A stretch of 41,196 nt of DNA from Exilibacterium tricleocarpae. Its GTDB lineage: Bacteria > Pseudomonadota > Gammaproteobacteria > Pseudomonadales > Cellvibrionaceae. Position 1 is the stretch's first letter, and each line of letters opens with the position of its first letter. The position numbers were made by a program, and so were the translations under genes. Location: the NCBI RefSeq assembly GCF_007004655.1, contig NZ_ML660093.1:1-41196 (forward strand), given 5' to 3'. This document shows positions 18,701-26,480 of this stretch, one piece after another. The notes beneath the pieces were generated by a model. The model searched no databases and was not told where the DNA came from. It saw nothing but the letters and a program-made list of their open reading frames with translations.

Positions 18701-19139
18701 CGCTGAACTCAGTGCCCTTGATGGCGGCGTTGAAGTAGGGGGCTTTGACCTCGAACGGTTGCGGCGTGCGGGTGATAAAATGCGCGATCCCCTCGAGCAA
18801 CTCCACCCACAGCGACTTTTGCGGAGGCAGAAATTTTAATGTGGTGTTTTCCTGGAGGCGGACCACGGTTGCGTTAGGCAGACGCAGGGTCGCGCGGCTG
18901 TCCTGAATCCGCAGGGTGTCGCCGACACAGAACTCGAAACCGGCGCCGGCGTTCTGCCACTGGGATGTGCCCGGCGCGCGCCACTGGGCCGCGCCCTCGA
19001 GGCTGATGATCCTGGCCGCCCAGTCCTGGCAGCGATCCGGGGTTTGCGCGTGCGCCAGCACACAGAGACCGAGCAGCAGAGCCACCGGCAGGCGGCGACA
19101 CAGTGCGGTTATGGTTGGCCGTCGTGCAAAAAGGCGCAT
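15762..19139 (-). CDS. FecR-TPR-beta-barrel outer-membrane protein
   Basis: 1125 residues from the ATG at 19139, preceded by GGGGAAA and giving a signal peptide (LPVALLLGLCVLAHA, cleavage before QTPD). A longer start at 19205 would overlap the cyclase gene. Residues about 45-185 form a FecR-type domain (GDTLRIQDSRATLRLPN; IKGTEFSVS; LFEGQVQLSN). Residues about 225-560 are TPR-like helical repeats. From about 620 onward the sequence alternates as in an outer-membrane barrel, including LELRNLLDEEFRYRDF (TonB-receptor-like), and ends in aromatic Phe (LKVQLEF) as BAM substrates do. No TonB plug domain is evident. It lies downstream of the CHASE2 cyclase, probably in the same operon. Confidence 0.8.
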   Translation of the reverse strand: MRLFARRPTITALCRRLPVALLLGLCVLAHAQTPDRCQDWAARIISLEGAAQWRAPGTSQWQNAGAGFEFCVGDTLRIQDSRATLRLPNATVVRLQENTTLKFLPPQKSLWVELLEGIAHFITRTPQPFEVKAPYFNAAIKGTEFSVSARSDANTLALFEGQVQLSNAFGQLSLQAGESALARTNTAPQKAVSVKLRDTVAWALYFPPMPVPASAPETVRTAIAAGRLRSAEDALAELPPAQQSAELLALAAALSLYRGQVEASAGLLDRALQKDPQAPAALALKSLRQMVAGDTAAALRGAQATVAAAPDSPAAWLALSYVQQSLLQLDAAFASAQNAEQRAGDSGLLQARLAELALMLGEYKKADRFARRAAALSPNLSRTHTVAGFAALNRFALSTAQQSFRRAAQLDAADPLPALGLGLIAIREGRLRAGREHIEHAIAQDPGNAVLRSYLGKAYYEERRNELADEQYTLAQQLDPADPTPWFYQALRQQSDNRLIEALAALDTAVARNDNRAVYRSRLLLDNDNASRSANQARIYSALRFDQAAILQGARAVRQAPAEHSGHRLLAEVYADQPQLESLRAGATLMATLLAPPGAQPLPLGLRETGLLVVDGAGPTDLGVAEYNPLFIREGLNGRLSGLGGTQDTHAYEWNLNGLLGKGSFNAGQYRYQSDGFRANNDVKYELSNVLGQYQVTPDLGLQLELRRREEERGDIALQFDLDTFSDNLQVDTDTDTVRLGLNYRLSPGSRILASLTRKDTEIKTQRSFEPFPGLVIDQSSAFDTQTEQADLQYHLLADNSTWILGGRYADSEGELNPAGVAPSLVFDTTFESVYAYSFWPVLSDRLTLTAALSYTDYEQVVAGGLQGDVEQAEDKINPKLGLEWSVAPGWTLRGTALRTFAPSTDAQVSIEPGHVAGFAQVYDDSEGTAADVYGAAADYAPRHNLKLSLEYVERDLEVPNLGVNVDPFDIDNEILKASVYYALNDRVALALNYRHEVFDRQPQPEIRVPSIPLRLDTRLLPLTATVITSERTSFSFTANFVDQKIRIEEANRFTPGFNDDETFWTLDGSFNFRLPSRLGVVTLELRNLLDEEFRYRDFNFFTTNPRPQELLPERSAYLKVQLEF

Positions 19140-19194
19140 ACTTGTTTTCCCCAATGTGATAAAGAGTGCCGGGTCTCGATGCTGCGAAGTTTTT

Positions 19195-21387
19195 TTACGC
19201 CACATATTCCTCGCAGACAGTCCGGTAATAGCGACTGGGACCGTCGTCGGGAAAGCGGCTCAGCACCATCTTAAACGCGTTGAGCGCCCGCTGTTTATCG
19301 CCCATTTCGTAAATGCTCAGGGCTTCGCCAAAACGGTTGATCAGTTCGCCGGTGGCGCCGCCGGCCCGCTCGCGCAACCCGACCAACTCGTGTACCACCA
19401 GCGGCTGGCTTTTGTTTTTTACCTTGAAGTGCCCCAGATACCGAATGATAAGGTCTGTGGTCGGGTTTGCAATAATCTTCTGTGCAATCGATTCGGTCAG
19501 CAGTATCTGCGTTCCCAGTTGCCGATTCAACGTCTCCAGGCGCGCGGTGGCATTGACGATGTCGCCGACCGGGGAGTATTCATAGTGATCCATGGCGCCT
19601 AAATTTCCCAGGGAAAAGGCACCACCGTGAATGCCGATGGAGGTGGGTAGCGCTACGCCCTCAATTTTACTTTGTTGAAAGGTCTCCCGGATCGACAGTG
19701 CTGCCCGACAGGCTTTCTCGCAGCAACTGCGCTGCAGAGCATCGACTGTCCACAGCGCCAGCAGACTGTCACCGACAATATTGGCGACGCGGCCGTCCTC
19801 GCGTTTGACCGTTTGCATCAACTGTGAATAGTAGCGGTTCATGACGCGGTGTAGATCGTGCGGTGGCAGGGTTTCGGCAACGGCGGTGTAGCCCTGAATG
19901 TCCGTCAACAGACAGATGCCCTCGACCAGGCGCCGCTGTTCCTGCAAGCGTCTGACATCGCCGCCGAGCTGGCGCGCCGCCTCGCTCGGCAGATAGTGTT
20001 CGAGTGCCTCGGTGATTCGCGCCTGCTCGCGCCGGCTGCGCCGGTAGCGTGACGACACCGCGGCGAGGTTGGCAAATAACAACAGCCCCAGCGGCGCTGC
20101 CAGTGGTAACCACCACTGCAGGTGAGTGAACAGGTAAGCGGCGAGCCAGGCATAAGCCGCCAGTAACAGTCCCTGTGCGGCCAGCGCGTAGCGAACCGGC
20201 AACTGCGTCATAAAACGATAAAGAAGCAGGGCAATAGACACTACCAGCAGGGCGTTAACCAGTGGGGGCAGCGGCTTTAACGTTTGCTCGTGTAACAGAT
20301 TGGCAAAGACTGTGGCGGCAATTTCAACGCCGCTGATATCGACGCCGTTGGGTTGGGAAAATACGGTGTTGTAAACGTCCCACTGCTCGGTCTGACGGGT
20401 TTCGACCAGACCGACAAAGACGGCTTTGCCGCTGACGTTTGCGGCTGCCGGATCCTTCAGGACCGTGTCGTAGTCGATAGTGGGCAGGCTGCGTTTCGGT
20501 CCGTAAAAATTGATGTAGGCCGCGTCGGGCTGGTTGGCGGCACCCACCAGCGCGCGTAAATAAGGTCGCTCGGTCGCGGTGGCGCGCTCGCGCAGGTACC
20601 GCTCGACAGCGCCGTCCCCGTGTGCAGCCAGGTAGCGGCGCAAGGCCAGCATATACGCCTGTGGCTGTTGTGCATTCATGGCGTTGCGGGTGGCGGCCGG
20701 CAGTGCCGGCTCCAGCACCTCGAGCAGACGCGGGAGGTAGGGACGCAGATACACCGCCAGCGCCGCCACCGGCAGTGTCACTTCGAGGCCGGCGGACAGT
20801 TCTGTAAACAGCACCGCCCGATCCACCCTGACCGGTATCTTGGGCAGTGTGAAGGTGGCAATCGCTGCGGCCTCGCGGCCCAAAACCGCTATTGGTGGCA
20901 GCTCCCGTTCTATATCGAGCACCGTCACCGCCTGGCCGGCAACGGTGATGGGGTCGGGTTGGGGGCGCTGCAGATATTTAAACAGCACGATGTTGCCGGC
21001 GTCTTTAATGGCCTGTGCCAATGCCCGATCCTGGTTGGGCTCGCGGCTTTCGGTGAACGCAATATCGAAAGCGATACTGGCGGCGCCGCGAGCTTGCAGG
21101 GCCCGAATCAATTCGGCGTGACGGGCCCGCGGCCAGCGATCCACTGCGGTCGGCAGTCCCATGCGCGCCGCGCCCGCGCCGTCGATCGCCACGATCACCG
21201 CAGAGTCCGGCGGTATAATCGCGCCGCGCCCGTGAAACAGCCACTGCAGGCCAAACGCCGCCTCCAGACGTGTCAACCAGGGAGACAGGCCAAACAGAAA
21301 GAGTAAAACTGTTATCGACACCAGAATCGAGGTGTCTGAACGCCGATAACCTGTCGCGGTGGTGTCGTGTAATGTGTGCCCGGGCAT
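19195..21387 (-). CDS. CHASE2-domain class III adenylate/guanylate cyclase
   Basis: 730-residue membrane cyclase. One N-terminal membrane segment (about 21-38) leads to a periplasmic CHASE2 sensor (about 40-370) with VAIDGAGAARMG and AFDIAFTE motifs. Three membrane helices (about 376-445) and a class III cyclase domain (about 485-640) follow. Metal-binding D496 (LTDIQGYT) and D540 (VGDSLLALW) and catalytic N612/R616 (VNATARL) are present. The purine-specifying Lys position is N536 and the Asp/Thr position is S605, so substrate choice is uncertain. The C-terminal 60 residues look TPR-like. It is followed by the FecR/TPR barrel and is divergent from a Crp-like regulator. Confidence 0.9.
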   Translation of the reverse strand: MPGHTLHDTTATGYRRSDTSILVSITVLLFLFGLSPWLTRLEAAFGLQWLFHGRGAIIPPDSAVIVAIDGAGAARMGLPTAVDRWPRARHAELIRALQARGAASIAFDIAFTESREPNQDRALAQAIKDAGNIVLFKYLQRPQPDPITVAGQAVTVLDIERELPPIAVLGREAAAIATFTLPKIPVRVDRAVLFTELSAGLEVTLPVAALAVYLRPYLPRLLEVLEPALPAATRNAMNAQQPQAYMLALRRYLAAHGDGAVERYLRERATATERPYLRALVGAANQPDAAYINFYGPKRSLPTIDYDTVLKDPAAANVSGKAVFVGLVETRQTEQWDVYNTVFSQPNGVDISGVEIAATVFANLLHEQTLKPLPPLVNALLVVSIALLLYRFMTQLPVRYALAAQGLLLAAYAWLAAYLFTHLQWWLPLAAPLGLLLFANLAAVSSRYRRSRREQARITEALEHYLPSEAARQLGGDVRRLQEQRRLVEGICLLTDIQGYTAVAETLPPHDLHRVMNRYYSQLMQTVKREDGRVANIVGDSLLALWTVDALQRSCCEKACRAALSIRETFQQSKIEGVALPTSIGIHGGAFSLGNLGAMDHYEYSPVGDIVNATARLETLNRQLGTQILLTESIAQKIIANPTTDLIIRYLGHFKVKNKSQPLVVHELVGLRERAGGATGELINRFGEALSIYEMGDKQRALNAFKMVLSRFPDDGPSRYYRTVCEEYVA

Positions 21388-21554
21388 GGCCGCCCTCTAT
21401 CGGGGTCTGATCCTTTGTATAGAATCGCCAGTCAACAGTGGGTATGATAACACCTTGGTGCGGTAGCAGGATGCGATATCGCCATATGGGTCATTTTCAG
21501 GCTAGCCCGGGATTACTGACCTGATTGAGACGACCCCAATAAGAAGACCTTAAC
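21388..21554. promoter_or_regulatory. Divergent control region, cyclase and Crp-like gene
   Basis: 167 bases separate the two divergent starts, so both promoters should lie here. A perfect 10-bp palindrome GCGATATCGC occupies 21473-21482 and is a candidate operator. No TGTGA-N6-TCACA site of the classical CRP type was found. The promoter elements themselves are not clear. Confidence 0.4.
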
Positions 21555-22193
21555 ATGCTGGAAAACGTCAAGTTGTTTCAAGACACGCCGAAGCATATCA
21601 CCGATGCCCTGGCGGCGTTCAGTGTACGCCGCAGCTACCCTAAAAATACTATCCTGTTTATGGAGGGCGATGAGAACAGCCAGCTTTTTATTATCGAGTC
21701 CGGCAAAATTCGCGTGTTTGTCAACGGTGAAGACGGCAAGCAGGTGACGCTGAATTTTATGGGTGAAGGGGAGTACTTCGGTGAGTTGGCGCTGATCGAC
21801 GGCAACCCCCGCTCGGCCTCGGTGATGACGGTGACCGATTCGGTTTTTGTGACCGTCTCGCGCAAAGATTTTCAACAGTTTATTGCCCAGCATCCGGAAT
21901 ATGCACTCGATATGATGCGCCAACTGGTGAGTCGCATTCGCGGTTTGACCGATAGCGTGAAAGATATGGCGTTGCTGGACGTATACGGACGGGTCAGCCA
22001 GTTGCTGCGGCGCCTGGCCGATACCGACGACCGGGTCTGCAACCCGAAACCGACCCATCAGGAAATCGCCAATATGGTGGGGGCGTCGCGGGAGATGGTC
22101 AGCCGCATTATGAAAGAGCTGGTGATCGGCGGCTATATCGAGCAGCAGCCCGATGCGCTGGTGATTTGTAAACAGTTGCCGGCCGGCTGGTAG
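21555..22193 (+). CDS. Crp/Fnr-family cyclic-nucleotide-responsive regulator
   Basis: 212 residues. The cNMP-binding domain (about 5-120) has an intact phosphate-binding cassette, GELALIDGNPRSASV, with E77, R86 and S87 corresponding to CRP E72, R82 and S83. The dimerisation helix (about 112-138) leads to a winged helix-turn-helix whose recognition helix SREMVSRIMKEL keeps the R-E-x-x-x-R pattern of CRP (R179, E180, R184). There is no FNR-type N-terminal cysteine cluster. It is divergent from the CHASE2 cyclase, so it is a plausible receptor for that enzyme's product. Whether it prefers cAMP or cGMP cannot be told. Confidence 0.9.
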   Translation: MLENVKLFQDTPKHITDALAAFSVRRSYPKNTILFMEGDENSQLFIIESGKIRVFVNGEDGKQVTLNFMGEGEYFGELALIDGNPRSASVMTVTDSVFVTVSRKDFQQFIAQHPEYALDMMRQLVSRIRGLTDSVKDMALLDVYGRVSQLLRRLADTDDRVCNPKPTHQEIANMVGASREMVSRIMKELVIGGYIEQQPDALVICKQLPAGW

Positions 22194-22198
22194 GGCGC

Positions 22199-22693
22199 TC
22201 ACACTGACTCCGCGAGCGCCGCTTCACAGGCTTGCAGGTGGAGTTTGATATGTTCGCGGCGACGGGGTCTCCTCTCGTCGGGACCCGGCAGTGATTGTTC
22301 GTAGATGATCAACTCGCAATTGTCCCGGGGAAACGGGATCACCACTTCGAATGTGGTTTCCGGTTTGCGTTTGCGGGAGCCTTTGGCCGCAGGGTTGGTT
22401 GTTCGAAAGTCTGCGCTGCCGGCGCTTTCGCGCGCGGTATCGAGTTTTTCCACGAGGTCAATGTTTTCCACCAGATAGTTCAGCGGCAAGACATTGTGTA
22501 GAAAACGCCGGTAAACAGTGTTGCCGTTATCGCACTTCACCTCCACCCAGTGACCGATAATCGTCGGTTCGATCGGATCGAAAGGCTGCTTTTCCCCGCG
22601 TGGCGGCAGGGTCCGCTCGCGCAGGCTGCGGGTCAGGTGCAATTGCTTGGACTCGATATTGAAACTTAAGCGAAGTGATTCCTGCTCGTTCAT
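22199..22693 (-). CDS. Conserved-looking protein of unknown function
   Basis: 164 residues, hydrophilic, no signal peptide or membrane segment. I recognise no family. Seen in it are a beta-rich middle (HWVEVKCDNGNTVYRRFLHN; FEVVIPFPRDNCELIIYEQS) and a basic, Arg/Lys-rich linker (AAKGSRKRKPE). It ends 6 bases beyond the stop of the Crp-like gene on the opposite strand. Its base composition matches its neighbours, supporting that it is real. It may belong to the downstream DUF3501 group, from which it is separated by about 200 bases. Confidence 0.6.
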   Translation of the reverse strand: MNEQESLRLSFNIESKQLHLTRSLRERTLPPRGEKQPFDPIEPTIIGHWVEVKCDNGNTVYRRFLHNVLPLNYLVENIDLVEKLDTARESAGSADFRTTNPAAKGSRKRKPETTFEVVIPFPRDNCELIIYEQSLPGPDERRPRRREHIKLHLQACEAALAESV

Positions 22694-22891
22694 AACCGCC
22701 CACCTTGGATATCTAACTGGCCGCTAGAACAGCATGCGCTAACGCCCGGCGATGTTCACCACGGAGCAGGGTAGAGTGGTTTGCAGGTAGTCGCTGTGAA
22801 GTGTTGCCCGCGGCGGTTGTGACTTATTCACATGCGCCGCGTGAGATTGGCGCTGCGGTTCACGCGGTGTGTCGCGTGGCCGCAGGTCGCG

Positions 22892-23491
22892 TCAGTTCAG
22901 ACTGATGTCGTCCAGATCATTCGCCAGGGATGCGGTGACGGCATCAGATAAAGCAACCGGTTCGTTGTCAAAGCCGGGGTGATCGATGCCCGCCTGCAAT
23001 CTCGCGCCCTGCTTGACCGCCTGCACCATTGCCGGTGTCAGTTCGAAGCGCAGGAAGTGCACACTGGAGGTTTTTTCCTCGTTGCTGCGCTCCAGGTCTT
23101 CGTTGCAGATCGGAAAGACTTTGTCGAAATCCTCGATGCGCAGCCACACCGTGTCCTCGATACCGCGCAGTGTCGCCAGGCGCCGGCGGCGCTCGTCCAC
23201 GTCGTCGTATTCCAGCATCAGTGTCGCTTTCCAGTTCTGGCCGTCGGGAATCAGCGGATTATAGGCGTCCAGTTCGTCCTGAATACCCTCTGCTTCAAAG
23301 ACTTTCTCGATGCGCAGCATTTCCTGAACCTGGTAGCGAATGGAGAGTTCGTCTTCAAACAGCAGCCGCGCGTGGTTGCCGATAACCACTTGGCGCTGCT
23401 TCTTGTGGGCCATGACCTGTTCGCGAAACTGCGCGCGCCGTTCGGCGTATTCCTCCAGGCTCCACAGGTCTGAGCGGTTGAGTGAAGTCAT
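22892..23491 (-). CDS. DUF3501 family protein
   Basis: 199-residue soluble protein matching the DUF3501 family: a basic, helical N-terminus (EEYAERRAQFREQVMAHKKQ) and the conserved core HARLLFEDELSIRYQVQEMLRIE. The ATG at 23491 follows AAAGGAGGAA, a strong ribosome binding site. It is third in the minus-strand set rubrerythrin, Fe-S protein, DUF3501, a trio that recurs in many proteobacteria. Its biochemical role is not known; the context suggests oxidative stress or iron-sulfur redox chemistry. Confidence 0.88.
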   Translation of the reverse strand: MTSLNRSDLWSLEEYAERRAQFREQVMAHKKQRQVVIGNHARLLFEDELSIRYQVQEMLRIEKVFEAEGIQDELDAYNPLIPDGQNWKATLMLEYDDVDERRRRLATLRGIEDTVWLRIEDFDKVFPICNEDLERSNEEKTSSVHFLRFELTPAMVQAVKQGARLQAGIDHPGFDNEPVALSDAVTASLANDLDDISLN

Positions 23492-23597
23492 GTGCTGATT
23501 CCTCCTTTGTCTGGGTTATACAGCGATAAGCTGTACAGCTCTGGGATATGCATCTGTTGTCAGTAATGCAAGTATCAGTAGTCGTGCAAGGGCATTG

Positions 23598-24941
23598 CTA
23601 CAGACCGTAAGCGCGACGCAGTAACGTCATCGGGTGCACGGCTTGTTCGACACTGTCGGCCAGGGCGGCAATATGGTTGCCTGCCATCGGGCAGTCGCTG
23701 CTGAAATAAGCCGGCTGCTGCTGGTCCACTTTGCGCACCACCGGACGCGCGATTTTAACGGCTTTGGCGTGGGTTTCTTTTTTCACCGCATAGGTGCCGT
23801 CGTGGCCTGAGCAGCGTTCGATCGCATCGACGCGAGTGTCCGGCACCAGGCTCAGAATGTCGCGGGTTTTCAGGCCGATATTCTGTACCCGCAGGTGGCA
23901 GGCCACCTGGTAACTGATATCGCCCAGCGGTTGCTGGAACTCGGTGTTGAACATGTCGGCCTTGTGGCGCAGCCACAGGTATTCGAACGGGTCGTAAAAG
24001 GCGGCGCGCACTTTCTGCACCTCTTCGTCGTCCGGGAACATCAGCGGCAGCTCTTGTTTGTACATCAGCACACAGGACGGAATCGGGGCGATCAGGTCGT
24101 AGCCCGCATCCACCAGTCGGCTCAGTACCGGTATATTGGCTTCCTTCAGTCGCGCCACCGCTTCCAGGTCGCCCAACTCCAGCTTGGGCATACCGCAACA
24201 TTGCTCTTTGGGTACCAGTTCCAGCGCAATGTGGTTGTGACTGAACACCGCGTGGAAATCCTCGCCGAGGTTCGGACTGTTGTAGTTGCCATAACAAGTG
24301 GCATAGAGTGCGACCTTGCCGGTAGTCTTGCCGGCGGGTTCCGCCTTCACGCCGGTTTGCTCCCGCCCGGTCAGGCGCTTGCGCATAGTGTTGCTGTGGT
24401 ATTGCGGCAGTGGCGCCTGGTGGTGCACCTGCAGGGTTTTTTCCAGGGTTTTTCGAAACAGGGTGTTTTTATTGAGCGCGTTGACGGTGACGTCCACCAC
24501 CGGGATAGCGGCAAGCTTGCTGACCCCGTCGGTGTTGGTGAGCATGCGGTTGCGCAGGCTGGTACCTTGCTGTTTGAACTGCACTGCCTTCTCGCGCAGC
24601 ATCAAGTGAGGAAAGTCCACCGCCCATTCGTGCGGTGGCACGTAGGGGCATTTGGTCATATAACACATATCGCACAGGTAACACTGGTCGGCGACCTGGT
24701 GATAGTCCGCCTTGTCGACACCGTCCACTTCCATGGTCTCGGATTCGTCCACCAGGTCAAACAGGGTCGGGAAGGCATCGCATAGGCTGACACAGCGGCG
24801 GCAGCCGTGACAGATATCGAATACGCGTTCGAGTTCGCTGTCGAGCGCTTCGCGGTCGTAAAATGCATCTGACTGCCAGTCGATCGGATGGCGGGTAGGT
24901 GCTTCCAAACTGCCTTCGCGAACAGATGTATGATTACCCAT
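23598..24941 (-). CDS. Fe-S oxidoreductase with CCG domains (GlpC/HdrD-like)
   Basis: 447 residues with two [4Fe-4S] motifs near the N-terminus (CHGCRRCVSLCDAFP and CYLCDMCYMTKCPYVPP). Two CCG-type cysteine-rich domains follow: the first ends in EQCCGMP and the second is the variant ERCSGHDGT. This is the architecture of GlpC and heterodisulfide-reductase subunit D proteins, which pass electrons between a partner flavoprotein and quinone or thiols. The start at 24941 has GGAGG just upstream. No GlpA or flavoprotein partner is nearby; instead it sits between rubrerythrin and DUF3501, suggesting electron supply for peroxide reduction (inference). Confidence 0.9.
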   Translation of the reverse strand: MGNHTSVREGSLEAPTRHPIDWQSDAFYDREALDSELERVFDICHGCRRCVSLCDAFPTLFDLVDESETMEVDGVDKADYHQVADQCYLCDMCYMTKCPYVPPHEWAVDFPHLMLREKAVQFKQQGTSLRNRMLTNTDGVSKLAAIPVVDVTVNALNKNTLFRKTLEKTLQVHHQAPLPQYHSNTMRKRLTGREQTGVKAEPAGKTTGKVALYATCYGNYNSPNLGEDFHAVFSHNHIALELVPKEQCCGMPKLELGDLEAVARLKEANIPVLSRLVDAGYDLIAPIPSCVLMYKQELPLMFPDDEEVQKVRAAFYDPFEYLWLRHKADMFNTEFQQPLGDISYQVACHLRVQNIGLKTRDILSLVPDTRVDAIERCSGHDGTYAVKKETHAKAVKIARPVVRKVDQQQPAYFSSDCPMAGNHIAALADSVEQAVHPMTLLRRAYGL

Positions 24942-25052
24942 AGCGCCTCCGCTGGGCTGAGAGTGTATGGCCGGGCCGGCTTCAAGCGCAGCGCCCGGGG
25001 TCGGGCGCTGTCTTCCTGGATCGCTGGTCGAGGCTGTCTTGCCGAGACGTTA

Positions 25053-25472
25053 TCAGGCGTCGAGACCGTCGAGTGCTTTCTGGAACCGGTTGGCGTGGCT
25101 GCGTTCGGCCTTGGCCAGGGTTTCGAACCAGTCGGCGATTTCATCGAAACCTTCGTCGCGGGCGGTTTTCGCCATGCCCGGATACATATCGGTGTATTCG
25201 TGGGTTTCGCCGGCGATAGCCGCTTTCAGGTTTTCGGCGGTAGAGCCAATGGGCAGACCGGTGGCGGGGTCGCCGACTTCCTCCAGGTGTTCCAGGTGGC
25301 CGTGGGCGTGGCCGGTTTCACCTTCGGCGGTGGAGCGAAACACTGCCGATACATCGTTGTAACCCTCGACATCGGCCTTGGCGGCAAAGTACAGGTAGCG
25401 GCGATTGGCCTGGGACTCGCCGGCGAACGCGGCCTTGAGATTTTCCTCAGTCTGTGAACCTTTCAGGGACAT
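25053..25472 (-). CDS. Rubrerythrin-family diiron peroxidase
   Basis: 139 residues from the second ATG (25472), chosen because AAGGAG lies 7 bases upstream; the first ATG at 25478 is too close to it. The ferritin-like four-helix bundle shows the diiron ligands in [43 protein letters not shown] and [12 protein letters not shown] (E..ExxH pattern). The C-terminal rubredoxin domain of classical rubrerythrin is absent, so an external electron donor is needed. It is divergent from oxyR with a 111-base gap, so OxyR control is likely. Confidence 0.93.
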   Translation of the reverse strand: MSLKGSQTEENLKAAFAGESQANRRYLYFAAKADVEGYNDVSAVFRSTAEGETGHAHGHLEHLEEVGDPATGLPIGSTAENLKAAIAGETHEYTDMYPGMAKTARDEGFDEIADWFETLAKAERSHANRFQKALDGLDA

Positions 25473-25583
25473 GGTCATTCTCCTTTGTACAGGTTGGCTT
25501 TGGTTATCACGGTGGAAAGAGTTTAGAAGAGTCCCTATACTTCGGAAAACGGATTTTTTAGATTAACCTGATCGTATTTTTCG

Positions 25584-26480
25584 ATGAGCTATTTGCCCAG
25601 TCTGAAACAACTCAAATACCTGTGTGCGGTGGCTGAGCACCGGCATTTCGGCCATGCCGCCAAGGCCTGCCACGTGTCCCAGTCCACGCTCAGCGCCGGC
25701 ATTCAGGAACTTGAAAGTCAATTGAGTGCGGGGCTGATCGAACGCAACAACAAGCAGGTGATGATGACGCCCCTGGGCGAGGATATCTGCAGTCAGGCGC
25801 AGCGAATTTTGCTGGCGGTGGACGACCTGATGGCCAGTTGCGAGGTGCGCTCGGCGCCCCTGAGCGGCAGTCTGCGGCTTGGCGTAATCCCCACCATAGC
25901 ACCTTATATACTGCCGAAACTGCTCAACCGCCTGCGCCGCAGCTACCCGCGGCTGCGGGTGTTTATTCGCGAGGAGATGAGCCGGCCGCTGACCGATGCG
26001 CTGCAAAACGGGGAACTCGATGTGTTGCTGTTGGCGCTGCCGTTCCCGGCCAACGGTGTCGAGGTGATGCCGCTGTTTGACGACCCGTTTGTGCTGGCGG
26101 CCCCGCGTGGTCACCCGCTGACGGCGGCGTCATCGGTGCCGATCGAGGCGCTGCGCGGCAGTGAGTTGTTGTTGCTGGAAGACGGCCACTGCCTGCGCGA
26201 CCACGCCCTGGATGCCTGTAAACTGAACCCGCGGGACCTGCGGGTGCCCTACCAGGCCACCAGCCTTACCACCATCGTGCAGATGGTGGCCAACGGCATC
26301 GGCATCACGCTGTTGCCGCAGATGGCGGTCGACGCGAAAATTCTGCACGGCACCCGTATCCAGACACGGCCGTTTGCCGAGCAGGAGATCACCCGCCATA
26401 TCGGCCTGATGTGGCGCGGCACGTCGCCGCGGCAGGCGGAGTATCGGATGCTTGGGGATTTTATTAAGGCGGGTGATTGA
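25584..26480 (+). CDS. oxyR: LysR-type peroxide sensor OxyR
   Basis: 298-residue LysR-family regulator. The N-terminal winged helix-turn-helix (about 5-65) reads FGHAAKACHVSQSTLSAGIQELE. The regulatory domain contains the OxyR-specific redox loop LLLLEDGHCLRDHALDACKL with C203 and C212, nine apart as in E. coli C199/C208, which separates it from other LysR proteins. It is divergent from the rubrerythrin gene, whose operon it probably activates on peroxide. Confidence 0.93.
   Translation: MSYLPSLKQLKYLCAVAEHRHFGHAAKACHVSQSTLSAGIQELESQLSAGLIERNNKQVMMTPLGEDICSQAQRILLAVDDLMASCEVRSAPLSGSLRLGVIPTIAPYILPKLLNRLRRSYPRLRVFIREEMSRPLTDALQNGELDVLLLALPFPANGVEVMPLFDDPFVLAAPRGHPLTAASSVPIEALRGSELLLLEDGHCLRDHALDACKLNPRDLRVPYQATSLTTIVQMVANGIGITLLPQMAVDAKILHGTRIQTRPFAEQEITRHIGLMWRGTSPRQAEYRMLGDFIKAGD

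Noticed and set aside
19140-19205. Upstream start for the FecR/TPR barrel protein
   Set aside because: It would overlap the cyclase gene and put 22 polar residues before the signal peptide; the ATG at 19139 has a GGGGAAA site.
25473-25583. OxyR-box-like ATAG/CTAT spacing in the oxyR-rubrerythrin gap
   Set aside because: TTAG-N8-CTAT and TTAG-N7-TGAT only partly match the ATAG-N7-CTAT pattern; too weak to annotate as a site, although OxyR control is likely from context.
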